64,000 bases of DNA. Source: Mucilaginibacter gilvus (GTDB taxonomy: Bacteria; Bacteroidota; Bacteroidia; Sphingobacteriales; Sphingobacteriaceae). The stretch lies in the NCBI RefSeq assembly GCF_004054195.1, contig NZ_SBIW01000008.1:248001-312000 (forward strand), in the 5' to 3' direction. The notes beneath the pieces are model-generated. The model was not told the DNA's origin. It saw only the letters and a program-made list of their open reading frames with translations, and searched no databases. This document shows, piece after piece, positions 26,652 to 35,073 of the stretch (within the stretch, counting starts at the first letter, position 1; each line of letters opens with the position of its first letter). The position numbers and the translations under genes were made by a program.

Positions 26652-27135
26652 AACTAATCTTCTCTATCAGACAAACCGCGTACGCTACAACGCCTTCTTC
26701 GCGGCCTATAAAACCAAGAGTTTCGTTAGTGGTGGCTTTTATGGATATATCTTCCACGTTTATCCCTGCTGCTTTAGCTATGTTGGCCTGCATGGTGGGG
26801 ATATGCGGGTTTATCTTCGGCGCTTCCAGGCATACCATCGCATCTATGTTACCTATCTGCCAGTTTTTTTCGGCCAGCAGGGCTACTACGTGCTGCAGTA
26901 AAATAAGGCTGCTGATGCCTTTCCAGCGGTCGTCTTTATTAGAAAAATGGAAACCGATATCGCGCAGGTTTGCCGCGCCTAAAAGCGCGTCGCAAATAGC
27001 GTGCAGCAGCACATCCGCGTCTGAGTGGCCAAAGGCACCACTGGTATGTTCCAGGTTTACGCCGCCCAAAATAAAGGGGTGCTGCTGTTTTAATTGATGT
27101 ACATCGAATCCAAAACCAACTTTTATTTTAGCCAT
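26650..27135 (-). CDS. ispF: 2-C-methyl-D-erythritol 2,4-cyclodiphosphate synthase IspF
   Basis: A 161-residue protein of normal length. The metal site is GFDVHQL (Asp 10, His 12) with GHSDADVLLHAICDALLGA (about 36-54; His 44 zinc ligand). The TTNETLGFIGREEGVVAYAVC segment near 135-155 is the family's C-terminal signature. IspF makes the cyclic diphosphate of the MEP isoprenoid pathway. It is on the minus strand, 2 nt after porV's stop and probably co-transcribed with it. No other isoprenoid gene is adjacent. Confidence 0.97.
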   Translation of the reverse strand: MAKIKVGFGFDVHQLKQQHPFILGGVNLEHTSGAFGHSDADVLLHAICDALLGAANLRDIGFHFSNKDDRWKGISSLILLQHVVALLAEKNWQIGNIDAMVCLEAPKINPHIPTMQANIAKAAGINVEDISIKATTNETLGFIGREEGVVAYAVCLIEKIS

Positions 27136-27137
27136 TA

Positions 27138-28304
27138 TTATTTGAAAGAGCCGGTGCCGCCAAAATTGGCAGATAAAGTAAAACGGAGTGTGTTTGCAAG
27201 CGGGCTGCTTTGCTGATTGGCAGCCAGGTAGGCAAAATCAAAGGTAAATATCTGATATTTAAGCCCTACGCCAAAAGTGGCGTAATGCCGGTTACCCTTG
27301 TTTGGGTTTTCGTAAAAATAGCCGGCCCGCAGCGCTATCACATCATTATAAATATATTCAACACCCGGCGAAAAGGATATTTCTTTAAGTTCTTCGCTAA
27401 AGCCTCCCGGCGCATCGCCAAAGGACTGAAAAAAACCCGCCGGTACCGATACATTATCGTTTTTACCGGAGGTGATATTGCCGTTGCTATCGCGGATAGG
27501 GGGTGTAGGCACTAACAGCTTATTAATATCAAAAGTGGCGGTGAATTTGCTCGCGCCATCCAGTCGCCAGGTATTGGCAACCCCTAACTTTAAGTTAGTT
27601 GGTAAAAAGTACTTGTTACCTGCATCACTGTAAGCAATTTTTGAACCTATGTTGGATATGTGCGCGCCGAAAGCAAATACAGAGCTATCGCCATATTCTT
27701 TTTTATAATACATGGATACCCCGGCCGCAATGGCGTTACCGGCTTTATTTTGCGCCGAACCGCCTCCCGCCTCAAAAGTGCCTGCAGAAAAGTTTGAGTA
27801 GATGTAGCGTAGCGTAAGGCCGAGCGAAAAGTTATTGCCAAACTTGCGGGCAAAAGAGCCGTCGAGCGAAAGCTCGCTGGGGCGGTAAACACCCTGATCG
27901 TTCTGCTCTCGGTCTATCAACTGTATCGACCCTAAATTAAAGTACCGCAGCGAGGCGCCAAAGGTGTTACGGTCATCAAGCTTATGGGCATAGCTAAGGT
28001 AAGCCAGGCTAATATCGGGTACCATGTGCCTTAACCAGGGACTGTAAGAGAGCGATACATCATTGTTGGTCTCCATAAACGCCAGTTTTGCGGGGTTCCA
28101 GTAGTTGGCGTTCACATCGGGCGATAGCGCCACGCCAGCCTCGCCCATAGCGCCCGAACGTGAATCGGGCGTGATGTTAAGGAACGGTACCGCCGTAGAA
28201 ATTGCGTTGTTAGAACTACCATCGGCATTGGTTTGCGCCGATGCAACAGCAGGAATGGCCAACAATATATATAGAGCAAATTTTTTAGTATAGCTATACT
28301 TCAT
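27138..28304 (-). CDS. porV: Type IX secretion outer-membrane protein PorV
   Basis: A 388-residue protein from ATG 28304 (a TTG 3 codons upstream is not needed). A signal peptide (LLAIPAVASAQ) precedes a typical PorV N-terminus (AVPFLNITPDSRSGAMGEAG, ANYWNPAKLAF). The rest is a beta-barrel of amphipathic strands ending in the C-terminal strand RFTLSANFGG. PorV shuttles type IX secretion cargo from the SprA translocon to the PorU sortase in the outer membrane. In several Bacteroidota porV sits with porU and gldJ; here gldJ is divergent and porU is not in this window. The ispF gene follows 2 nt downstream. Confidence 0.9.
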   Translation of the reverse strand: MKYSYTKKFALYILLAIPAVASAQTNADGSSNNAISTAVPFLNITPDSRSGAMGEAGVALSPDVNANYWNPAKLAFMETNNDVSLSYSPWLRHMVPDISLAYLSYAHKLDDRNTFGASLRYFNLGSIQLIDREQNDQGVYRPSELSLDGSFARKFGNNFSLGLTLRYIYSNFSAGTFEAGGGSAQNKAGNAIAAGVSMYYKKEYGDSSVFAFGAHISNIGSKIAYSDAGNKYFLPTNLKLGVANTWRLDGASKFTATFDINKLLVPTPPIRDSNGNITSGKNDNVSVPAGFFQSFGDAPGGFSEELKEISFSPGVEYIYNDVIALRAGYFYENPNKGNRHYATFGVGLKYQIFTFDFAYLAANQQSSPLANTLRFTLSANFGGTGSFK

Positions 28305-28523
28305 TGCGTGCAATTTAGTTTTAATATTTAAAATAATAAAACCGGGCCATCGTTAAGTTTTGAGGTTAAAACCAATAATACATCAAATTATTGTAACTCA
28401 ACAAATAAATAATCCGTTTAAAAGGGGGTACTGGCGTAACAGTTTTTTTAAATTGGTACCCCGATAGGCTATTTTATTATTGATTTTTATTAAATTTACC
28501 TCCAAATAGATATTTTGCAAAGT

Positions 28524-30182
28524 ATGAAAGCACTTTTTACTAATACTGCTTTAGTGTTGTTGAGTTTTGGCACATTGCTAAGCAGCTGCAGTAAACCCCC
28601 GCAATCACAAAAAACGGGGATGACTTACAACAACAGGAATAACGGTGGTTATCTGCGGTTTAAGCAAACTCACCCAACACCTGGCCCTGGTTTGGTGCCA
28701 ATTGAGGGTGGTACTTTTGTATTGGGTGGCAGCGCCGACCAGGATGTTACTTACGATTATAACAACGTACGCCGCAGGGTTACCGTGCCATCTTTTTATA
28801 TGGACGAAACTGAGGTAAGCAACCAGGATTGGCTGGATTACCTGCACTGGATAAACATTACTTTCCCTAACGATGGCGAATTATATTACAACGCCCTGCC
28901 AGATACCCTCGTATGGCGTAAACCACTGTCTTACAACGAGCCTTACGTAGAAAATTACCTGCGCCACCCGGCGTTTCAGGATTACCCGGTTGTGGGTGTT
29001 ACCTGGGACCAGGCACAAGATTATTGCATTTGGCGTACCGACCGTACCAACGAAAACATCCTGCGCGAAAACAATTACATGATGACCTGGAAAGACGCAG
29101 CGGGTGGCGGTAAAAAAGGAGCAGCCCCAGCAGCAGGCGCGCAAGGCGGCTTAAAGGAACCATTTAACACAGATATTTATTTAAACGGGCAAATAAGAGG
29201 CGCCGGGGTTGACGGCAAGAACATGCCTAAGGATAATAACCCTAACGTAGCACCGGGTACCGCCAAAGGTGGCCCGCGCAGGCCGGTACGTATTGAGGAT
29301 GGTATTTTGAAACAAGGCTACCGCCTGCCTTCGGAGGCAGAGTGGGAGTACGCGGCTTTATCGCTTGCCGGTAACACCGAATTTGAGAATATTAATGATG
29401 GTAAAATTTACCCATGGAATGGCCTGGGCGTACGCTCACCAAACCGTAAAACCCGTGGTTTGATCCTGGCTAACTTTAAACGCGGCGCCGGCGATAACGC
29501 GGGTGTTGGTGGTGGCTTAAATGATAAGGCGGATATTACTGGACCTGTGCGTTCTTACGAGCCCAATGATTTTGGCTTATACAACATGGCAGGTAACGTA
29601 AACGAGTGGGTTGCCGATACCTACCGCCAAACTTCGTTTGAAGAGGTGGAAGATTTTAACCCTTTCCGTGGTAACGAATTTACAAATAAACGCTTGGCCG
29701 ACCCCGCTAAGGGCTTATATGCTAAAGACAAGTATGGCCGCCCTATTAAGGACCCCGCAAAGTCTAACAAAAAATTAAAATACAGTGATATGATAGCGCA
29801 GCAGCAAGGCCTTAATAACGGCACTGCCGCAGGTACTACACCTGCTACCGGCGCTACCGTGCCGCTAACAACGCCAAACTCTATCAAATACAGCGGTAAA
29901 GCTTACAACCCCGATTTCCGTGGCGCAAGCGACTCTGTGAACACCGTATTATACGGTACAACCACGCTGGTTAACGACCATTCCAAGATCTTTAAAGGAG
30001 GCTCGTGGAACGATCTGGCTTACTGGATGAACCCCGCAACCCGCCGTTTTATGGATGAAGACGAAAGCAGCGCCGAAGTTGGTTTCCGTTGCGCCATGAC
30101 CATGGTAGGCGCCCCGGAGATCCACCCCGAAGGCAAGCCACACCTGCCTGTTAAAAAGGCGAAGCCTTACAAGGCTAAATAA
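28524..30182 (+). CDS. gldJ: Gliding motility/T9SS lipoprotein GldJ
   Basis: A 552-residue protein from ATG 28524, with a lipobox (TLLSSCSK, Cys about 22). The body is an FGE/sulfatase-modifying-factor domain: LVPIEGGTFVLGGSADQDV, FYMDETEVSNQDWLDYLHW, GYRLPSEAEWEYAAL, GLYNMAGNVNEWVADTYR and a final KGGSWNDLAYWMNPATRR. That architecture and size match GldJ, which is an outer-membrane lipoprotein needed for gliding and for stability of the T9SS motor component GldK. Active-site Cys residues of true FGE are not expected. Divergent from porV. A terminator follows at 30209. Confidence 0.9.
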   Translation: MKALFTNTALVLLSFGTLLSSCSKPPQSQKTGMTYNNRNNGGYLRFKQTHPTPGPGLVPIEGGTFVLGGSADQDVTYDYNNVRRRVTVPSFYMDETEVSNQDWLDYLHWINITFPNDGELYYNALPDTLVWRKPLSYNEPYVENYLRHPAFQDYPVVGVTWDQAQDYCIWRTDRTNENILRENNYMMTWKDAAGGGKKGAAPAAGAQGGLKEPFNTDIYLNGQIRGAGVDGKNMPKDNNPNVAPGTAKGGPRRPVRIEDGILKQGYRLPSEAEWEYAALSLAGNTEFENINDGKIYPWNGLGVRSPNRKTRGLILANFKRGAGDNAGVGGGLNDKADITGPVRSYEPNDFGLYNMAGNVNEWVADTYRQTSFEEVEDFNPFRGNEFTNKRLADPAKGLYAKDKYGRPIKDPAKSNKKLKYSDMIAQQQGLNNGTAAGTTPATGATVPLTTPNSIKYSGKAYNPDFRGASDSVNTVLYGTTTLVNDHSKIFKGGSWNDLAYWMNPATRRFMDEDESSAEVGFRCAMTMVGAPEIHPEGKPHLPVKKAKPYKAK

Positions 30183-30208
30183 CAAGAACCAGCTTTTTAT
30201 ATGATATG

Positions 30209-30238
30209 AGCCGTTACTGAAAAGTAGCGGCTTTTTTG
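30209..30238 (+). terminator. Rho-independent terminator of gldJ
   Basis: The stem AGCCGTTACT/AGTAGCGGCT (one G-U) with a short loop is followed by TTTTTTG. Confidence 0.8.
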
Positions 30239-30357
30239 TTGGCAGGGAAGAGGGGATTTAATTATTTTTTGGAGTAGAAGCGTTTGAGGGGTCAATCGGG
30301 AAAATATTAAATAGAAAACCTATATTGTACTAATAATTAAATCCGAAACTAATATCA

Positions 30358-31392
30358 ATGAAAGATATCAAATCTGTTTCCATGAAAAACCAAATTCTTG
30401 GGGAAACAGTAGCATTTCTTAATCAAGAAAAAATGGATTGCCCGGTTACACAGGAGGGGTTGGTTGAATTAATTAGCCAACTGGTTTATTATAAAGAAGA
30501 GGGCAAATCACTATATCCTGAGATCTACGTATTTGATGATATTGACTTAATAAAAAAGGTTATTCCAACCTCTCAATTTTGCCCAATAGGAACAGGAGAA
30601 AAAACAAAAGCCACGATGTTGAAAGCATTAAAAAAATGTGCTCCGTTAACAGATGGTGGTTGGGTCATATACATATTGAGGAAGGAAAATGCATTTGACT
30701 ATGGAGTCTTTAGAAATGGCACACCGATACATTCTGTTTCTATTTCAGAAGCTTTAATTGATAGTGGGTCAGAAGATTTGAAAGCAATATTGATTCATCA
30801 AGTTGCCGAAAAGATTATTGAAGTAAGGGGAGTTACAGCTGATTCTCTTTTAATTAGTTTTGGAAGTCAACATGACTCGACAAATTCTCCTACAGAAAAT
30901 CTTTCTAAATTTGTTGATAAAATAATTTTAAATGTTCCTGAAACACTGAAGGAAGCGTCTAAAAACTTCTTTGTGAAACTTTTCTTGGAAGTTCTACAAA
31001 AAGGACACGGAACTTTGGCTTGCGTAATCAAGGGCAGTAAAAATGAAATCCCGAAGCGGCTGGAAGATGGCATAAAATTAAGTGAAAGAATAAATGTCCC
31101 TAAAATGATTGCTGAGCTTATTGATAAAGGCGACCTAAAAGCTAATTCGATCTTAGAGGGACGATTTTCATTAATTGCTGGAATGATGCAATCTGATGGC
31201 ATAACTGTTTTTACGGATAAGGGGGAAGTTGCGGCCTATAACGTTTTTGTAAAGCATCCTGAGAAATTTCTAAAAGGGATAACTACTGGAGGTGCGAGAA
31301 GCAGAACATTTTTAACGCTATCTATTCTGATTGGAAATGGCTTGGAGGCAGCCTACATTCAATCGCAAGATGGTAAAATAGAATATAAATAA
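30358..31392 (+). CDS. DAC-fold-like protein (divergent diadenylate cyclase/sensor), unknown
   Basis: A 344-residue protein, strongly AT-rich. Residues about 1-175 are a first domain (YPEIYVFDD, CAPLTDGGWVIYI, IIEVRGVTADSLLISFG). Residues about 195-344 read like a DAC domain: GHGTLACVI (217-224; cf. GALIVIE), the helical region around LSERINVPKMI, QSDGITVFTDKGEVAAY (278-294; cf. HDGAVII.dG.I.A), GGARSRTF (311-318; cf. GTRHRAA) and AAYIQSQDGKI (331-341; cf. VVSEETG.I). The His of the HDGA motif and the middle His of RHR are replaced, so catalysis is doubtful and nucleotide sensing more likely. It is 1 nt from the next gene, so the two form an operon. Confidence 0.6.
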   Translation: MKDIKSVSMKNQILGETVAFLNQEKMDCPVTQEGLVELISQLVYYKEEGKSLYPEIYVFDDIDLIKKVIPTSQFCPIGTGEKTKATMLKALKKCAPLTDGGWVIYILRKENAFDYGVFRNGTPIHSVSISEALIDSGSEDLKAILIHQVAEKIIEVRGVTADSLLISFGSQHDSTNSPTENLSKFVDKIILNVPETLKEASKNFFVKLFLEVLQKGHGTLACVIKGSKNEIPKRLEDGIKLSERINVPKMIAELIDKGDLKANSILEGRFSLIAGMMQSDGITVFTDKGEVAAYNVFVKHPEKFLKGITTGGARSRTFLTLSILIGNGLEAAYIQSQDGKIEYK

Positions 31393-31393
31393 T

Positions 31394-32722
31394 ATGACGA
31401 ATGATGTAACCCTTTGGAAAAAGACTGATGAGGTAATTATACCAAAGCAGACGAACAATGTATCGCAAATAGTCAATCTTGGTGTTCAGCTATCGCAGAA
31501 AGACCAACGACAAATAATAAGATCTTTCGAGGACGGGTCTTATGAAATGGTTGCAACATTTATTTGGACAAAGGCAATCAACTCTTTGAGAAATCAATTG
31601 AGTAAAATGGGAATATCCTTTATAGCTGAAATGTTAGATAGGCCAGATATTAGCGAACATACAAATGTACAACAAGCTATATCTGATTTTGAAGCTATTC
31701 GTTTGGCGGAAGAATTGGGGGTGATAAGCGGGACTGCCGCTTTTAGATTGAAGCAAGCAATGGAATTGGTTACACATTTCAATCAACCAGAACTTGAGGA
31801 CAGTCCAGAGAATGAATTAAGCGATGATGAAACTAAAACTATAATACGAACCTGCGTACAAAGTATCTTAATATATGATAAAGTTGAGGCCGCAATTAAC
31901 TTTAAAAATTTCAGAAACGAACTTGAAGAACTAACGTTGAATGAAGACAGCCCAATAATTATTAAATTGGTACAAAATCCTTATTTTTTTCAAAGGACAA
32001 CCATTAGAATTTTAATGCTCTTGGTAAAAACAAAGTTGGGGGCTCAGCTTGAAAATGCGTTGGCAAATGCCAATTTAATAATACCTCAGCTTTGGCCTAA
32101 CTTAAAACACCCAGAACGATATCAAGTTGGTCGCACTTACTCTGAACTATTTTCAGATGGAAAGTCAAAAGCTGCCAATGGATTACGTGGAGTCTTATTA
32201 AAAGTTAAAGGCTTTGACTTCGTGCCAGAAGACTTAAGATCATCTTCATTTATTAAAGTTGCAAATGATATTTTGTCAGCACATAACGGAATGAATAATT
32301 TTTACAACGAACCGGCTCCGGTAAATACTTTGTTAAGGATGGGTAGCGTGATACCCTCTCCCGCTTTCCAAGTTTGCGTTACGGCTGTATTATGTGTACG
32401 ACTCGGCAACTCTTATGGCGTTTCTAATGCAGCCCAAGATGGAGCAAATGCTATTTTGAAAAACATAACTACTGATCGGTGGATCTACTTCTTTAATGAG
32501 TGCATTCAGAGTAATGAAATATTGTTATATAAATTAATGCAATATCGTCCAACGAGTATCTGGTTAACTGTTTTTGCGAGTAAATTTTTGGGCCGTATCA
32601 GCTCCGAGCTAAAAAACAAGGACATTATAAACTTGGTGAAATTTACCAATGAGAAAAAAATAGACCGTATAAATAATTTGGCTGATGCCATGTATCAAAA
32701 ATTGGGATACGCAAATAGCTAA
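31394..32722 (+). CDS. Helical protein of unknown function, partner of the DAC-like gene
   Basis: A 442-residue protein with no signal peptide or membrane segment. It is almost entirely predicted-helical, with a basic/hydrophobic pattern and a central acidic stretch (ELEDSPENELSDDE, about 135-150). I recognise no family. It starts 1 nt after the upstream stop, so it is translated together with the DAC-like protein. The pair is AT-rich compared with both neighbours (gldJ and the YkuK-like gene) and lies before a repeat-rich spacer, as expected for an acquired module. An effector or scaffold role next to a nucleotide-sensor protein is inference only. Confidence 0.6.
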   Translation: MTNDVTLWKKTDEVIIPKQTNNVSQIVNLGVQLSQKDQRQIIRSFEDGSYEMVATFIWTKAINSLRNQLSKMGISFIAEMLDRPDISEHTNVQQAISDFEAIRLAEELGVISGTAAFRLKQAMELVTHFNQPELEDSPENELSDDETKTIIRTCVQSILIYDKVEAAINFKNFRNELEELTLNEDSPIIIKLVQNPYFFQRTTIRILMLLVKTKLGAQLENALANANLIIPQLWPNLKHPERYQVGRTYSELFSDGKSKAANGLRGVLLKVKGFDFVPEDLRSSSFIKVANDILSAHNGMNNFYNEPAPVNTLLRMGSVIPSPAFQVCVTAVLCVRLGNSYGVSNAAQDGANAILKNITTDRWIYFFNECIQSNEILLYKLMQYRPTSIWLTVFASKFLGRISSELKNKDIINLVKFTNEKKIDRINNLADAMYQKLGYANS

Positions 32723-32809
32723 TGCCTTTAAATTTACACTTCCCTGAGAACACATCGTTTCAATTCTACCGTTTCCCCTAAATGGTAAGCCATTTTCTAT
32801 TGGAATAAT

Positions 32810-32875
32810 CCGCCGCTTCTATCAGCGGCGCGGAATGAGGAGTTGCAACGTATAGCCCGGCTGCAGGCAACGCCC
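32810..32875 (+). repeat. Dispersed palindromic repeat, copy D (5'-truncated)
   Basis: CCGCCGCTTCTATCAGCGGCGCGGAA... to GCAGGCAACGCCC matches the right part of copy C at 57741-57840 and contains the stem GCCGCT/AGCGGC. Confidence 0.65.
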
Positions 32876-33184
32876 ATATTTAGATTCAAGACTTAAGAAA
32901 CAAGATTCAAGAAAGGAGAACAACCCCACTCCATCCGCACTTCCACTCAATATTTCTCTTCCTGTGCAATCGTACGATGAACTACGAACCATCAACCATG
33001 AACTCCCTTCCCCCCCCCCCCCATCTTGGCGCGAGTATCCGCGTTGGCCAAAGCACCGGGCTACTCGTGCTTAACAATGCCGGGCGGCTTTGCCCCAACG
33101 AGTGCAAATATAGCACCCAACAGCAGTGGTGACACGATTTTGTCACCAATCGGTATTTTTCAAATAATTGATTATAAGGTACTT

Positions 33185-33227
33185 AAAAGTGTTCACGATG
33201 TTCACGGTGTGGCTCGTGAACACTTTT
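33185..33227 (+). terminator. Perfect 13-bp inverted repeat with T-run
   Basis: AAAAGTGTTCACG and CGTGAACACTTTT pair perfectly around a 17-nt loop, followed by T and then GGGG. It could end transcription from the DAC-like operon, although it is about 460 nt behind it. Confidence 0.4.
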
Positions 33228-33449
33228 TGGGGATTCGGTAGTGTAGAGAAGCAGCCCTAACAATCGCGACATACCCAATGGCTCAATGACTCATCTGAAA
33301 TCTGCACATCCTCACATCCCCTAACGTGTTAATATTCAGCAAAATGTTAACAAATAAATTACCGGTTCGTAACGTTTAAGTAATAGTTAATCGCTTATTT
33401 TTATAGACCGTAAAAAGGTCAGTACTAAAAATCATCTAAAAATATTTTT

Positions 33450-33923
33450 ATGGCCTGGAAAAAATTTAGCGGAGAGATCATTCAAACCCCCATTTTAGAA
33501 GAAGTAGAGGCTGCCATAGAGCGCGAAACCGCTCTCGGCAACAAGCTAAAAGTCTGCATTGGTACCGATTCGCAGGTAAAAGGTTCCGTTACCGATTTTG
33601 CTACAGTTATCGTCTTTATCCGCGAAGCACGCGGCGCCTTTATGTTCATCCACCAGGAGCGTACCTCCCAAAAAATGACCATCAAAGAGCGGATGCTTAA
33701 CGAAGTGCAAAAATCCATAGACATTGCCTACCAACTCTGCGACCTGCTGGACCTGTATGAGGTTGAGCTGGAAGTACATGCCGACATCAACACTAACCCC
33801 ATGTTTAAAAGCAACCAGGCGCTGCACGAGGCCATGGGTTACATCCTCAGCATGGGTTTCGTGTTCAAAGCCAAGCCGGAAGCATTTGCAAGTTCGTGCT
33901 GCGCCAATAAGATGGTGCAATAG
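33450..33923 (+). CDS. YkuK family ribonuclease H-like protein
   Basis: A 157-residue protein matching the YkuK/DUF458 family (RNase H fold): CIGTDSQVKGSVTDFATVIVFI (about 31-52), ERTSQKMTIKERMLNEV and a C-terminal GYILSMGFVFKAKPEAFASSCCA. The conserved acids (Asp 34, Glu near 59, Asp near 111) fit the RNase H-like metal site, but enzymatic activity has not been shown for this family. The gene appears monocistronic. Confidence 0.85.
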   Translation: MAWKKFSGEIIQTPILEEVEAAIERETALGNKLKVCIGTDSQVKGSVTDFATVIVFIREARGAFMFIHQERTSQKMTIKERMLNEVQKSIDIAYQLCDLLDLYEVELEVHADINTNPMFKSNQALHEAMGYILSMGFVFKAKPEAFASSCCANKMVQ

Positions 33924-33992
33924 GGAGGGGAGGAAAAAATTTCGGATTTCGGATTTTCAATTTCGAATTTAGAAGTTGATTTGCCTCCTCGC

Positions 33993-34102
33993 CATGCCGA
34001 ATTTATTTCGGCACCCCTTATGCAAAGCTCGCGATTAAGCAGATCCGCGTAGCATAGCGGCAACTTTTATGATGGGGTGTTGAAACAAGTTCAACATGAC
34101 GT
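33993..34102. repeat. Two REP-like hairpins with compensatory stem changes
   Basis: CATGCCGAA...TTCGGCACCCC (33993-34018, minus orientation) and GGGGTGTTGAA...TTCAACATGACG (34074-34102). The stems TGCCGAA/TTCGGCA and TGTTGAA/TTCAACA differ by paired changes, so base pairing is conserved. Confidence 0.65.
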
Positions 34103-34189
34103 TTCTTTTTTTTCCTTCATTATTCGATATTCTGCATTCGGTGTTCGATATTTGAGTTGAACAAAACGCCACTCTAATCGCTAATACCT

Positions 34190-35026
34190 ATGTCGCCGCT
34201 TATTGAAATTACCGATCCTCATATCCTGGATGGCTCTGCCATATTAATAGATGTACGCGGCGGTGCCGATGCGCACGACCGCTACCTTGCCGGGCACCTG
34301 CCCAAAGCCGTTTTCGCCGGACTGGATGCCGACCTGGCCAGCCATCCCGAGAATGCTGCCAACGGTGGCCGCCACCCTTTGCCAGCCCTGGAAGATTTTG
34401 CCGCAACGCTGGCCCGCTGGGGTGTTATGCCCGATAGCCATATAATAGTTTACGATGATAAGGCCGCTGCCATGGGCGGAGCACGCCTCTGGTGGATGCT
34501 GCGGTCGATAGGGCACACCAATGTACAGGTGATCAACGGTGGCTTAAAGGCCGCCACTGATGCCGGGATCCAATTAACCACCGGCGAATACCAGAACGCT
34601 GCGGTAGGTACCTACCCCATAGCTGCCGAGTACACCAACACGGTTGATATAGAAGAGGTAAAAAAGGCCGCTAAGGATGATAATCGGGTGGTGATTGATG
34701 TGCGCGAAGGCGTACGCTACCAGGGCATCACCGAGCCGCTGGACCTTGTTGCGGGGCATATACCCGGCGCGGTGAATTTGTTTTACAGTACCAGCCTATC
34801 GCCGGAGGGGAAATACCTTACCTCTAAAGCCCTCGAAACGCTTTATAAAGACACCATTGGCGATGTAAAGCCGCAGAACGTGATTGTGCATTGTGGGTCG
34901 GGCGTTACGGCCTGCCACACGCTGCTTGGGATGGAACATGCGGGCATTACCGGGCCGAAGCTCTATGTAGGGTCATGGAGTGAATGGAGCCGCAGGGATC
35001 TGCCGATTGCCACAACGGAGCAATAA
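34190..35026 (+). CDS. Two-domain rhodanese sulfurtransferase
   Basis: A 278-residue protein with two rhodanese domains. The N-terminal one (about 1-135) lacks the catalytic Cys: the loop reads IVYDDKAAAMGGARLWW. The C-terminal one (about 150-278) has IVHCGSGVTACHTLLGM, with catalytic Cys near 241, and ends in LYVGSWSEW. This is the thiosulfate/3-mercaptopyruvate sulfurtransferase layout. The CGSGVT loop fits 3-mercaptopyruvate better than thiosulfate, but the substrate is uncertain. It is cytoplasmic. A SRPBCC gene follows 47 nt later. Confidence 0.88.
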   Translation: MSPLIEITDPHILDGSAILIDVRGGADAHDRYLAGHLPKAVFAGLDADLASHPENAANGGRHPLPALEDFAATLARWGVMPDSHIIVYDDKAAAMGGARLWWMLRSIGHTNVQVINGGLKAATDAGIQLTTGEYQNAAVGTYPIAAEYTNTVDIEEVKKAAKDDNRVVIDVREGVRYQGITEPLDLVAGHIPGAVNLFYSTSLSPEGKYLTSKALETLYKDTIGDVKPQNVIVHCGSGVTACHTLLGMEHAGITGPKLYVGSWSEWSRRDLPIATTEQ

Positions 35027-35073
35027 TTACCGGACGTAAAACCGGGGCAAACTAAAATGCGTTAATCTCCATT

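Larger units (their letters stand above)
32723..33449. other. 727-bp spacer rich in repeats, without a gene
   Basis: It holds a truncated copy of the dispersed palindrome (32810-32875), a run of C at 33010-33022, a 13-bp inverted repeat at 33185-33227, AAGATTCAAGA-type tandem sequence near 32881-32920, and CATCTGAAATCTGCACATC repeat sequence at about 33293-33312. The only sizeable ORF here (33026-33241) shows no coding character. Confidence 0.7.

Noticed and set aside
33026..33241. 71-codon frame in the spacer after the DAC-like operon
   Set aside because: No start context or coding pattern; it overlaps a homopolymer and an inverted repeat.
33724..33972. 82-codon frame overlapping the YkuK-like gene
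   Set aside because: Out-of-frame shadow of a recognisable protein.
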